Source: Klenkia brasiliensis
GTDB taxonomy: Bacteria; Actinomycetota; Actinomycetes; Mycobacteriales; Geodermatophilaceae
Assembly: GCF_900100695.1 (NCBI RefSeq)
Contig: NZ_FNCF01000006.1
Location: 186,001-250,000 of the forward strand
Reading direction: 5' to 3'
Length of the DNA: 64,000 nucleotides
Numbering within the stretch: the stretch's first letter is position 1; each line of letters opens with the position of its first letter. This document shows, piece after piece, positions 35,346 to 43,768 of the stretch. The position numbers and the translations under genes are program-made. The notes under the pieces are model-generated. The model saw only the letters and a list, made by a program, of their open reading frames with translations, ran no database searches and was not told where the DNA came from.

Positions 35346-36710
35346 ATGGGGCGCGTGCACGAGCTGGAGACCCGCGTCCTGGGCGACCGCTACGAGCTCC
35401 GGTCGGTGATCGCCACCGGCGGCATGGGCCGGGTGTGGCGGGCCCACGACCAGCGGCTGCGCCGGCCGGTGGCGGTGAAGCTGCTGCGCGGCGAGTACGC
35501 CGGCGACCCCGAGTTCCTCGCCCGCTTCCGCGCCGAGGCCCGGCACACCGCGCTGCTGCGCGACGAGCACGTCGCCGCGGTCTACGACTACGGCGAGACA
35601 GGGGTGGACGGCGAGCAGCTGGCCTGGCTGGTCATGGAGCTGGTCGAGGGCGAGCCGCTGTCGACGGTGCGCAGGCGCGAGGGCGCGCTCGAAGCCGACC
35701 GCGTCGTCGACCTCCTCGGCCAGGCGGCCTCCGGCCTGGCCGCCGCCCACGCCGCCGGGGTGGTGCACCGCGACGTCAAGCCCGGCAACCTGCTGGTGCG
35801 GGCCGACGGCAGCCTGGCCGTCACCGACTTCGGCATCGCCTGGTCGGCCGCCAGCGTCGCGCTGACCGGCACCGGCGAGGTCATCGGCACCGCGCACTAC
35901 CTGTCCCCGGAGCAGGCCCGGGGCGAGCAGGCCACGGCGGCCAGCGACGTCTACGCCCTCGGCGTGGTGGGCCACGAGCTGCTCACCGGCCGCCGCGCCT
36001 TCGACGGCGACAGCCCGGTCGCCGTCGTCCTGCAGCAGATCCACGACGACCCCGAGCCGCTGCCCGCCACGGTCCCCGCCGGGGTCGCCCAGCTCCTGGA
36101 CGCGATGCTGGCCAAGGACCCGGCCCGGCGGCTGCCCGACGGCGCCGCGGTGCTGGCCGAGGTGCAGCGGCTGGTCGAGCGCGGCCTCGGTCCGGTCACG
36201 GAGCGGATCACGCCGGCCCGCCACCGCCGCGCGGCCGCCCCGCCGCCGCGTCGCCGCCGGCGGGTGCTGCTGGCGGCCGGCGCCGCCGCCGGCCTGGCCG
36301 GTGTGCTCGCCGCCGGGGCGCTCCTGCTCGGCGGCACCGGGGCCGGCCCGGAGGCCGCGGCTGCACCAGCCACCGCACCGGCCACCGCACCCGCCACGGG
36401 GTCGGCCGCGGCCCCCACCGCGGCGGGGACCACCCCGCCCACGGAGCCGGCCGCCGGCGGCGCGGACTGGTCGGCGCCCGCTCCGGTGCCGCAGCTGGGT
36501 GCGCCCACCGGCACCGGCCTCGGCCAGGCCGTGCCCACCACCCCGCCGCCCACGACGGTGGCCCCCACCACCCCCGAGGACGACGACCGCGGCGACGGGC
36601 GCGGGGACGGCCGGGGCGGTGGCAGTGGCAGTGGTGGTGGCGGTGGCGGCCGCGGCGGCGGGCTCGGCGACCTGTTCCCCGGCTGGCCCCTGCCCACCGG
36701 CCGCGGCTGA
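35346..36710 (+). CDS. Membrane Ser/Thr protein kinase without PASTA domain
   Basis: This 454-residue paralogue of the preceding kinase has catalytic K45, HRDVKPGN (141-148) and DFG (161-163); large parts of the kinase domains are nearly identical. A membrane segment lies near 305-330. The extracellular part is Pro/Thr/Ala-rich and ends in a Gly-rich segment, with no recognised sensor domain. Tandem duplication followed by loss or replacement of the sensor is inferred. The ATG at 35346 or GTG at 35355 may be used. The SpoIIE-type phosphatase begins 7 bp downstream. Confidence 0.92.
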   Translation: MGRVHELETRVLGDRYELRSVIATGGMGRVWRAHDQRLRRPVAVKLLRGEYAGDPEFLARFRAEARHTALLRDEHVAAVYDYGETGVDGEQLAWLVMELVEGEPLSTVRRREGALEADRVVDLLGQAASGLAAAHAAGVVHRDVKPGNLLVRADGSLAVTDFGIAWSAASVALTGTGEVIGTAHYLSPEQARGEQATAASDVYALGVVGHELLTGRRAFDGDSPVAVVLQQIHDDPEPLPATVPAGVAQLLDAMLAKDPARRLPDGAAVLAEVQRLVERGLGPVTERITPARHRRAAAPPPRRRRRVLLAAGAAAGLAGVLAAGALLLGGTGAGPEAAAAPATAPATAPATGSAAAPTAAGTTPPTEPAAGGADWSAPAPVPQLGAPTGTGLGQAVPTTPPPTTVAPTTPEDDDRGDGRGDGRGGGSGSGGGGGGRGGGLGDLFPGWPLPTGRG

Positions 36711-36717
36711 GCCGGCC

Positions 36718-38037
36718 GTGCCCGCCGAGGGTCAGGCCGACGTCCGGCTGGACGCGCTGCTGACCGTGGTGCTCGAGCTGGGCCGGGCCACCACCCTGCG
36801 GGAGCTGGCCGGCAGCGTGCTCGTGCGCGGCATGGGCGTGCTGGGCGCGGCGGGCGGGGCGCTCGCCGTCCGCGACCCCGCCGACGACAGCGCGCTGCGG
36901 CTGGTGCTCACCGACGGCCTCGGCGGGCTGCGGGAGGAGACCCACGGCGCGCTGCCGCTGGACGAGGACTGGCCCGCCGTGGTGGCCGCCCGCACCGGCA
37001 CCCGGGTCGTGCTGCACGACGCGGCCGAGGCGGTGGCCCAGCACCCCGGCATGGCCGAGGTGGTCGCGGCGTCCGGGTGCCCGGCCTGGGCCGTGCTGCC
37101 CCTGGAGGCCGGCGACCGGGTGCTCGGCTCGCTGAGCGTGGGCTGGTCGCGCCCGCAACGGTTCGACCCCGCCGACCTGGCCGTGGTGGAGGCCTTCGCC
37201 GCGCAGTGCGCCCAGGCGCTGGACCGGCTGCTGACCCGGCAGGCCGAGCAGCGCGCCCTGCGCGCGCTGGCCGACACCGTGGCGGCCCTGCAGCGCAGCC
37301 TGCTGTCGGCCCCGCCGTCGCAGGAGGGTCTGCAGGTCGCGGTGCGCTACCGCCCGGCGGCGCGGCAGGCCCAGGTGGGCGGGGACTGGTACGACGGCTT
37401 CCGGCTGGCCGACGGCCGCACCGTGCTCGTCATCGGCGACGTCACCGGGCACGACTCGTCGGCGGCCGCGGCCATGGCGTCGGTGCGCAACGTGCTGCGC
37501 GGCGTGGCGCACGCCGGCGGCGGCAGCCCGGCCGCGATGGCCGCGGGCCTGGACCGCGCCCTGCGCGACCTACCGGTGGCGACGCTGGCCACCGCGGTGC
37601 TGGCCGTGGTCGAGCCGCACCCCGACGGCGCGCTGCTGCGCTGGACCTGCGCCGGTCACCCGCCTCCGCTGCTGGCCGTCCCGGGCTGCCCGCCCGTCGT
37701 GCTGGACCGCCCCGCCGACCTGCTGCTCGGCGTGGACCCCGACCGGCCGCGCTCGGACCACGAGGTGCTGCTGCCGCCCGGCTCGACGGTGCTGCTGCAC
37801 ACCGACGGCCTCGTCGAGCGCCGGGACGCCCCGCTCGACGTCGGCACGGCCGCGCTGCTCGCCCGGCTGGCGCAGCTGCGCGACCTGCCGCTCGAGGAGC
37901 TCGCGGACCGGCTGCTGGGCCCGCCCGGCGCGGCCGACGACGAGTGCGACCGCGACGACGACGTCGCCCTGCTCGCGCTCAGGACCCGCGACGGCGCAGC
38001 CACACCCCACCGGCCACCAGCGCGGTGGCCAGGGTGA
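36718..38037 (+). CDS. GAF-domain SpoIIE-type PP2C phosphatase (RsbU-like)
   Basis: This 439-residue protein has a GAF-like sensor (about 15-170), a short coiled segment (RALRALADTVAALQRSLL) and a SpoIIE phosphatase domain (about 200-425). Metal-binding motifs GGDWYD (221-226), GDVTGH (240-245), HTDGLVERR and a late DDDVALL are present. Such proteins dephosphorylate anti-sigma-factor antagonists. Its GTG is 7 bp after the second kinase, suggesting an operon in which kinase and phosphatase are linked. The C-terminus overlaps the convergent membrane gene by 59 bp. Confidence 0.9.
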   Translation: MPAEGQADVRLDALLTVVLELGRATTLRELAGSVLVRGMGVLGAAGGALAVRDPADDSALRLVLTDGLGGLREETHGALPLDEDWPAVVAARTGTRVVLHDAAEAVAQHPGMAEVVAASGCPAWAVLPLEAGDRVLGSLSVGWSRPQRFDPADLAVVEAFAAQCAQALDRLLTRQAEQRALRALADTVAALQRSLLSAPPSQEGLQVAVRYRPAARQAQVGGDWYDGFRLADGRTVLVIGDVTGHDSSAAAAMASVRNVLRGVAHAGGGSPAAMAAGLDRALRDLPVATLATAVLAVVEPHPDGALLRWTCAGHPPPLLAVPGCPPVVLDRPADLLLGVDPDRPRSDHEVLLPPGSTVLLHTDGLVERRDAPLDVGTAALLARLAQLRDLPLEELADRLLGPPGAADDECDRDDDVALLALRTRDGAATPHRPPARWPG

Positions 38038-38572
38038 GCACGAACCCGCGGTCGCTCGCCCCGCCGCCGGGGAAGACGACGACCAGCAGCCAGAACAGCG
38101 CGAGGCCACCGGCGCCCGCCGCGCCCACCTGCCAGGCCTGACCCCGGCTGAGCCCGCCCCGGCTGGGCACGTGCGGCACCAGGGCGACCAGCCCGGCCAG
38201 CACCGCGAACACCGACCAGGCCGTCGCGGCCGACCACAGGGTGGCACCGAGCACGGACAGCGAGAGCCCGACGACCAGCAGCACCAGCCCGACCACCCCG
38301 AGGACGGCGGCGGTCAGCGCGGCGCGGTCGGCGGAACTGCGCGGGCGGGCACCCACCCGGGCAGCCGTGGACACCTCGGGTCCGGGCAGCGGGGGCGGCA
38401 CCGGGGCCGAGCCCGCCATCGGGCCGGTGGGCTGCGGGGGGTAGGCCGGGTCGTAGGCGGGTTCGGTGGTGTGCGCGGGGGAGGCCGGGTCGTACGGCGG
38501 CTCGACGCGGGCCCCGGACCGCTCGGGACGGGGCTCCGGGCGGGAGGGCGGCGGGTACGGCGGCTGGCTCAC
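37979..38572 (-). CDS. Proline-rich N-terminus membrane protein
   Basis: The 197 residues begin with a Pro/Tyr-rich cytoplasmic region (PPYPPPSRPEP, YDPASP, YDPAYP) and continue with four or so membrane segments. Proline-rich N-termini joined to small membrane domains are common in actinobacteria and often bind partners, but no specific family is recognised. GTG starts at 38572 and 38581 are both possible. It diverges from cinA with almost no spacer and overlaps the SpoIIE gene end. Confidence 0.7.
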   Translation of the reverse strand: MSQPPYPPPSRPEPRPERSGARVEPPYDPASPAHTTEPAYDPAYPPQPTGPMAGSAPVPPPLPGPEVSTAARVGARPRSSADRAALTAAVLGVVGLVLLVVGLSLSVLGATLWSAATAWSVFAVLAGLVALVPHVPSRGGLSRGQAWQVGAAGAGGLALFWLLVVVFPGGGASDRGFVLTLATALVAGGVWLRRRGS

Positions 38573-38595
38573 GCGGGCCACCGTAACGGCGCCTA

Positions 38596-39885
38596 GTGTC
38601 GGTGCGCGTGGGAGCACGCGCGGGCATCGTCGTCACCGGCACCGAGGTCCTCACCGGCCGGGTCACCGACCGGAACGGCCCCTGGCTGGCCGAGGAGCTG
38701 CGCCGGCTCGGCGTCGACGTCGGCTCGGTGGTCGTGGTCGGCGACCGGCCCGAGGACCTGCGCGCGGCGCTGGGCTTCCTCGCCGCGGGCACCGACCTGG
38801 TCATCACCTCCGGCGGGCTGGGGCCGACCGCGGACGACCTGACCGCCGAGGTGGTCGGGGACTTCTGCGGCCGCCCGTCGGCGGTCGACGAGGACCTCGC
38901 CCGCCGGATCGGCGCGATCGTGGACAGGCTCATGGCCCGCCGGGGGTGGCGGGTCGACCCGGCCGCCACCGAGGCCGGCACCCGCAAGCAGGCCCGGGTG
39001 CCGCAGGGCGCCGTGGTGCTGGAGCCGGTGGGCACCGCGCCGGGTCTCGTCGTCCCGCCGGTGACCGGCGACGGGCCCCCGGTCGTCGTCCTCCCCGGCC
39101 CGCCGAGCGAGCTGCAGGCGATGTGGCCGGCCGCGCTGGCGGCCGCCCCCGTGCGGGCGGTGCTGGACCGGGCGCAGGAGCTGCGCCAGGACACCCTGCG
39201 GCTGTGGGGCACCCCGGAGTCCGAGCTCGCCGCCACGCTGCGCCGGGTCGACGACCAGCTCGCCGGCCTGGAGATCACCACCTGCCTGCGCGACGGCGAG
39301 CTGGAGATCGTCACCCGCTACGCGCCGGACGCCGCCGACGCCTACGGCCGGCTGGTCGAGGCCGTGCGCAGCGACTACGCCGCCACCCTGTTCAGCGAGG
39401 GCCCCGAGGTCGACGCGCTCGTCGCCGACGCCCTGGCCGAGCGCGGCCTGACCGTGGCCACCGCCGAGTCCTGCACCGGCGGGCAGCTGGTCGCCCGGCT
39501 GATCGACCGGCCCGGCGCCTCGGCGTGGGTGCCGGGCGGGGTGGTGTCCTACGCCAACAGCGCCAAGGAGCAGCTGCTCGGCGTCCGCCCCGACACCCTG
39601 GCCACCGTCGGCGCGGTCAGCCCCGAGGTCGCCCGGCAGCTCGCCGACGGCGCCCGCGACCGGTTCGGCGCCGACGTCGGCATCGGCGTCACCGGCATCG
39701 CCGGGCCCGGCGGGGGCAGCCCGGACAAGCCGGTGGGCACCGTGCACCTGTGCGCGGTCGGCCCCGACGGAGTCGTCACCCGCTCCCTCGTCGTCCCCGG
39801 GGACCGGGCGGCCTTCCGCAAGCGCACCGTGACCGTCGGCATGCACCTGCTCCGGGCGCTGCTGCTCGGCGGCCCGCCGGCATGA
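38596..39885 (+). CDS. cinA: CinA-family protein (nicotinamide mononucleotide deamidase / competence-damage inducible)
   Basis: The 429 residues have an N-terminal MoCF-like (COG1058) domain with GTEVLTGRVTDRNG and TSGGLGPTADD, and a C-terminal CinA domain with AESCTGGQL and TGIAGPGG. The C-terminal domain is an NMN amidohydrolase in known members; the N-terminal domain has ADP-ribose pyrophosphatase activity in some. GTGs at 38596, 38602 and 38608 are possible starts, and no ribosome-binding site is visible, suggesting a leaderless transcript. A parS-like palindrome begins 4 bp after the stop. Confidence 0.93.
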   Translation: MSVRVGARAGIVVTGTEVLTGRVTDRNGPWLAEELRRLGVDVGSVVVVGDRPEDLRAALGFLAAGTDLVITSGGLGPTADDLTAEVVGDFCGRPSAVDEDLARRIGAIVDRLMARRGWRVDPAATEAGTRKQARVPQGAVVLEPVGTAPGLVVPPVTGDGPPVVVLPGPPSELQAMWPAALAAAPVRAVLDRAQELRQDTLRLWGTPESELAATLRRVDDQLAGLEITTCLRDGELEIVTRYAPDAADAYGRLVEAVRSDYAATLFSEGPEVDALVADALAERGLTVATAESCTGGQLVARLIDRPGASAWVPGGVVSYANSAKEQLLGVRPDTLATVGAVSPEVARQLADGARDRFGADVGIGVTGIAGPGGGSPDKPVGTVHLCAVGPDGVVTRSLVVPGDRAAFRKRTVTVGMHLLRALLLGGPPA

Positions 39886-39889
39886 TCAC

Positions 39890-39903
39890 GTTCCACGTGG
39901 AAC
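39890..39903. promoter_or_regulatory. parS-like palindrome, copy 2 (exact)
   Basis: GTTCCACGTGGAAC is a perfect palindrome, flanked by C on the left and CG on the right. It lies in the 40-bp gap between cinA and the SRPBCC gene, 22 bp before the latter's ATG. Confidence 0.7.
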
Positions 39904-39925
39904 CGCGGTGGGCAGGAGGACCGGC

Positions 39926-40315
39926 ATGAGCTCGCTGCGCCTGCACGCCACCGGCGCCGTCCACCCCGACGAGGCCTGGGACCGCTACCTGCACCCGGCC
40001 AAGTGGTCGGACTGGTCGCCGCAGATCCGCGGGGTCGACACCGACGCCGTCCGCATCGACCCCGGCGTCACCGGCAAGGTGATCGGTCCGCTGGGGGTCT
40101 CCGCGCCCTTCGTGGTCGACGCCGTCGACGACGCCGCCCGGGAGTGGACCTGGTCGGTGGACATCGGCCCCGGCACCCTGGTCCTGGTGCACTGGGTGCG
40201 CCCCGGCCCCGAGGGCGGGACGACGACCGGGCTGAAGGTGTCCGGGCCGCTCCTGCCGGTGGTCGGCTACGTGCCGCTGGCCGCGTTCGCCCTGCAGCGG
40301 CTGGTCCGTCCCTGA
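39926..40315 (+). CDS. SRPBCC-family protein
   Basis: This 129-residue START-like protein has the usual WDRYLHPAKWSDWSPQI start and a beta-sheet core, closing with a C-terminal helix (AAFALQRLVRP). It probably binds a lipid-like ligand. The ATG at 39926 follows an AGGAGG 6 nt upstream and so decides the start. It is followed by the AidB-like gene 19 bp downstream, which may be co-transcribed. No catalytic role can be read. Confidence 0.8.
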   Translation: MSSLRLHATGAVHPDEAWDRYLHPAKWSDWSPQIRGVDTDAVRIDPGVTGKVIGPLGVSAPFVVDAVDDAAREWTWSVDIGPGTLVLVHWVRPGPEGGTTTGLKVSGPLLPVVGYVPLAAFALQRLVRP

Positions 40316-40334
40316 CGGGTCGTACCGTCGCGGG

Positions 40335-41969
40335 GTGACCGACACCCACACGGTGACCAACCAGGTGCCCCCGTTGGTGGGGCACGACCCGGTCGCCGGC
40401 GACACCGCGCTGGTCGAGGCGTGCCTGCGCCACGCCGACGCGCTCACCCTGGACTCGCTGGAGGACCTGGGCGCGCTGGCCGGCAGCGAGCAGGCCGCCG
40501 AGTGGGGCCGGCTGGCGAACGAGAACCCGCCGCGGCTGCGCACCCACGACCGCACCGGGCACCGCGTCGACGAGGTCGAGTTCCACCCCGCCTGGCACGA
40601 GCTGATGACCGCGGCGTTCGCGCACGGGCTGGGCGGCACGCCGTGGGCGCTGGCGTCGGCCGAGGAGCCCGACCCGCACGCCCACGTGCGCCGGGCGGTC
40701 GGGTACCTGGGCTGGACGCAGGTCGAGGCCGGCCACGGCTGCCCGGTGACCATGACCTACGCCGTGGTCCCCGCGCTGCGCCGGGCGCCGGAGCTCGCGG
40801 TGGTGTTCGAGCCGGGCCTGACCTCCACCACCTACGAGCCCGGCCTGGCCGACCCGCGCACCAAGGCCGGCCTGGTCGCCGGCATGGGGATGACGGAGAA
40901 GCAGGGCGGGTCCGACGTGCGGGCCGGCACCACGCGGGCCACCCCGCGGATCGACGGCACCTACCACCTGACCGGCCACAAGTGGTTCACCTCGGCGCCG
41001 ATGAGCGACCTGTTCCTGGTGCTCGCCCAGACCGAGGAGGGCGTCTCCTGCTTCCTGGTGCCGCGGATGCTGCCCGACGGCGGGCGCAACGTCTTCCGGC
41101 TGCAGCGGCTCAAGGACAAGCTGGGCGACCGGTCCAACGCCTCGTCGGAGGTCGAGTTCGACCGCACCGTCGGCTGGCTGGTGGGGGAGCCCGGCCGCGG
41201 CGTGCGGGCGATCCTGGACATGGTCACCACCACCCGGCTGGACTGCGTGCTGGGCTCGGCGGCCACCGTGCGCGCCGCGCTCACCCAGGCGCTGCACCAC
41301 GCCCGGCACCGCTCGGCGTTCGGCGCGCTGCTGGTCGACCAGCCGCTGATGCGCAACGTGCTCGCCGACGTGGCGGTGGAGAGCGAGGCGGCCACCGCGC
41401 TGGCGGTCCGGCTGGCCGCGGCGCAGGACGCCGGGGAGGCCGACTTCCTGCGGCTGGCCGGGGCCGCGGCGAAGTTCCACGTCTGCAAGCGCACGCCGGC
41501 CGTGGTGGCCGAGGCGCTGGAGGTGCTCGGCGGGAACGGCTACGTCGAGGAGTCGGTGCTGCCGCGGCTGTACCGCCAGTCGCCGCTGAACTCGATCTGG
41601 GAGGGCAGCGGCAACGTCATCGCCCTGGACGTGCTGCGCGCGATGGAGCGGGACTCCGCGTCGGTGGCCGCCGTCCTCGCCGAGGTCGGTGCCGCCGCCG
41701 GTGCCGACGACCGGTTCGACGCCGCCGTCGCGCGGCTGCGGGCCGAGCTCGCCGACCCGGTCGACCTGCCCTTCCGCGCCCGCCGGGTGGCCTCGCTGCT
41801 GGCGCTGTGCCTGCAGGGCTCGCTGCTGCTGCAGCACGCCCCCGGCGCGGTCGCCGACGCCTTCTGCGCCACCCGGCTGGCCGGGGACTGGGGCAGCGTC
41901 CTCGGCACGCTGCCGGCCGGCACCGCCGCCGGGGAGATCGTCGAGCGCGCGGTGGTCGCCCCCGCCTAG
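40335..41969 (+). CDS. AidB-like acyl-CoA dehydrogenase
   Basis: This 544-residue flavoprotein matches the AidB branch of acyl-CoA dehydrogenases: NQVPPLVGHDP at the N-terminus, MTEKQGGSDVRAGTTRA, KWFTSAPMSDLFLVLAQ and the FAD/CoA contacts in LGGNGYVEES. AidB in E. coli protects DNA from alkylation and has isovaleryl-CoA dehydrogenase activity. The length of about 540 and N-terminal extension support AidB over ordinary dehydrogenases. No Ada regulator is adjacent. GTG start. Confidence 0.9.
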   Translation: MTDTHTVTNQVPPLVGHDPVAGDTALVEACLRHADALTLDSLEDLGALAGSEQAAEWGRLANENPPRLRTHDRTGHRVDEVEFHPAWHELMTAAFAHGLGGTPWALASAEEPDPHAHVRRAVGYLGWTQVEAGHGCPVTMTYAVVPALRRAPELAVVFEPGLTSTTYEPGLADPRTKAGLVAGMGMTEKQGGSDVRAGTTRATPRIDGTYHLTGHKWFTSAPMSDLFLVLAQTEEGVSCFLVPRMLPDGGRNVFRLQRLKDKLGDRSNASSEVEFDRTVGWLVGEPGRGVRAILDMVTTTRLDCVLGSAATVRAALTQALHHARHRSAFGALLVDQPLMRNVLADVAVESEAATALAVRLAAAQDAGEADFLRLAGAAAKFHVCKRTPAVVAEALEVLGGNGYVEESVLPRLYRQSPLNSIWEGSGNVIALDVLRAMERDSASVAAVLAEVGAAAGADDRFDAAVARLRAELADPVDLPFRARRVASLLALCLQGSLLLQHAPGAVADAFCATRLAGDWGSVLGTLPAGTAAGEIVERAVVAPA

Positions 41970-41988
41970 CGGTGGGAACCTGGGCGGG

Positions 41989-42459
41989 GTGACGCAGCGC
42001 AAGCCCGAGGGCATGTCCTTCGAGACCTGGGTCGACCACCAGATCCGGACGGCGGACGAGCGCGGCGCCTTCGCCGACCTCCCGGGTGCGGGCAAGCCGC
42101 TGCCCCGGGACGACGGCCCGCAGGACAGCTACACCTGGGCGCTGGCCTGGGCCCGCCGGCAGGAGCCGGACGCGGCCTTCCTGCCGCCCTCCCTCGGGCT
42201 GGGCCGTGAGCGCGACGACCTGCCCGACCGGCTCGCCGCGCTGACCCGCGAGGACCGGGTGCGGGCCGCGGTGCGGGAGTTCAACGACCGGGTGGCGGCG
42301 TCCTGGCGCACCCCGCTGGACGGGCCGCCGGTCGTCGTCCGCAAGCACGACGAGGAGGCCCTGGTCGCCGCCTGGCGGGCGGCCCGGCCGACGCCCGCGC
42401 CCGCCGCACCGCCCCCGGCCGCGCCTGCCCGCCGTCCCTGGTGGCGCCGGCGGCGTTGA
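41989..42459 (+). CDS. DUF1992 (DnaJ-homologue C28 domain) protein
   Basis: The 156 residues contain FETWVDHQIRTADERGAFADLPGAGKPL, the diagnostic start of DUF1992, found in human DNAJC28 and in bacterial proteins. The C-terminus is proline- and arginine-rich and ends in WWRRRR. The J domain itself is absent. Function is unknown. It lies 19 bp after the AidB-like gene. A GC-rich hairpin follows the stop. Confidence 0.85.
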   Translation: MTQRKPEGMSFETWVDHQIRTADERGAFADLPGAGKPLPRDDGPQDSYTWALAWARRQEPDAAFLPPSLGLGRERDDLPDRLAALTREDRVRAAVREFNDRVAASWRTPLDGPPVVVRKHDEEALVAAWRAARPTPAPAAPPPAAPARRPWWRRRR

Positions 42460-42504
42460 CCGGGGTGCTCCCGTGGGACGGCTGCGGCGGGAGGGACGAC
42501 GCGC

Positions 42505-42522
42505 GCCCCCGGCTGCGGGGGC
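42505..42522 (+). terminator. GC hairpin after DUF1992 gene
   Basis: GCCCCCG (42505-42511) and CGGGGGC (42516-42522) form a perfect 7-bp stem with loop GCTG, 45 nt after the DUF1992 stop and 30 nt before the GNAT start. There is no U tract, so this is only a candidate terminator. Confidence 0.45.
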
Positions 42523-42552
42523 TCACGGGGCGACGGCGTTAGCGTGGGGACG

Positions 42553-43230
42553 ATGGCGATCGACCTGAGGCGGCGGCTGGCGCACCCGCGCCCGGTCCTG
42601 CCCGGGCCCGGCGACCGGCCGGTGGTGCCGCCGCTGGTCACCCCGCGGCTGCGGCTGCGCCCGGTCCGCCCGGCCGACGGCGACGCCGTGGTCGCGCTGC
42701 ACGGCGACCCGGAGGTCATGCGCCACCTGGGCACCGGCCGGCCCGTCCCGGCCGCGCGGGTGCGCGACCGGGACCTGCCCCGGCTGCTGGCCGACCACGG
42801 CCCGCTGCCGCTGGGCTACTGGGCCGCCGAGGACCGCGCCACCGACGCCTTCGTCGGCTGGTTCGAGCTGCGGCCGATGGTCACCGAGACCGTCGCCGCC
42901 GTGGAGCTGGGCTACCGGCTGCACCGCTCCTACTGGGGCGGCGGGCTGGCCACCGAGGGTGCGGCCGTGCTCGTCGACGCGGCGTTCGCCAGCACCGACG
43001 TCGACGAGGTCGTGGCCACCACGCTCGCGGTGAACACCGGGTCCCGGCGGGTGATGGAGAAGCTGGGGCTGACCTGGCGGCGGACCTACACCGAGGACCG
43101 CACCGCCCCGATCACCGGCGCCGAGCTCGGCGAGGTCGAGTACGCGGTGACCCGCGCCGACTGGCGGCCGCTGCGGCCGCAGCCCTTCCACCGGCGGCAG
43201 CCGCGCCGCCGGCTGGTCCGCCGGGCCTGA
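42553..43230 (+). CDS. GNAT-family N-acetyltransferase (RimJ/RimL-like)
   Basis: The 225 residues contain a GNAT fold of the RimJ/RimL type: TPRLRLRPVRPADGDAVVAL, VELGYRLHRSYWGGGLATEG and NTGSRRVMEKLGL, which carry the acetyl-CoA loop. An N-terminal Pro-rich extension (about 1-30) and an Arg-rich tail flank the domain. The substrate (ribosomal protein, peptide or amino acid) cannot be told. The ATG at 42553 is 8 bp after an GTGGGGACG stretch. It is convergent with the NUDIX gene. Confidence 0.88.
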   Translation: MAIDLRRRLAHPRPVLPGPGDRPVVPPLVTPRLRLRPVRPADGDAVVALHGDPEVMRHLGTGRPVPAARVRDRDLPRLLADHGPLPLGYWAAEDRATDAFVGWFELRPMVTETVAAVELGYRLHRSYWGGGLATEGAAVLVDAAFASTDVDEVVATTLAVNTGSRRVMEKLGLTWRRTYTEDRTAPITGAELGEVEYAVTRADWRPLRPQPFHRRQPRRRLVRRA

Positions 43231-43233
43231 GGG

Positions 43234-43764
43234 TCAGCGCCCCCGGTCGAGCAGCAGCAGCGCGTAGCCGGCCAGCGAGGGCCCGTCGGTGAACCCGCCG
43301 GCGGCGATGCGGGCCACCAGCTCGGTCTCGGGCACGAAGGCGTGCACCATGTCGGCCTCGGTGACCTCCCGCGCGGTCGGCCCGGGCGTCAGCCCGGTGG
43401 CCAGCCACACGTCGAACTCCTGCGTGGACAGGCCGGGGGAGACGTCGAGGTGGCCCAGGTGGCGCAGGTCGGCCGCGCGCAGCCCGGTCTCCTCGGCCAG
43501 CTCGGCGCGGGCCAGGTCCGCCGGGCTCCCGGACGCGCCGTGCGACCAGGTGCCTTGCGGGAACTCCCAGCAGCGCCGGCCGACCGGGTGCCGGTGCTGC
43601 TCGACCAGCCAGAACCCGTCGTCCTCGGCCGCGATGACCAGCGCGAAGTGCGGCTTCTCCACCACTCCGTACACGCCGGTGCTGCCGTCCTCACGGACGA
43701 CGACGTCCTCGCGGACCCGGGTCCAGGGGTTGCGGTAGACCTCGCGGCTGCTCGTGGTGCGCAC
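43234..43764 (-). CDS. NUDIX hydrolase (ADP-ribose pyrophosphatase-like)
   Basis: The 176 residues carry a Nudix box with the catalytic AELAEETGLRAADL helix and the preceding CWEFPQGTWS. YRNPWTRVREDVV at the N-terminus matches ADP-ribose and related pyrophosphatases. It hydrolyses a nucleoside diphosphate linked to another moiety. The GTG at 43764 is the only start that gives this N-terminus. Its stop lies 3 bp past the stop of the convergent GNAT gene. Confidence 0.88.
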   Translation of the reverse strand: MRTTSSREVYRNPWTRVREDVVVREDGSTGVYGVVEKPHFALVIAAEDDGFWLVEQHRHPVGRRCWEFPQGTWSHGASGSPADLARAELAEETGLRAADLRHLGHLDVSPGLSTQEFDVWLATGLTPGPTAREVTEADMVHAFVPETELVARIAAGGFTDGPSLAGYALLLLDRGR

Positions 43765-43768
43765 CCGG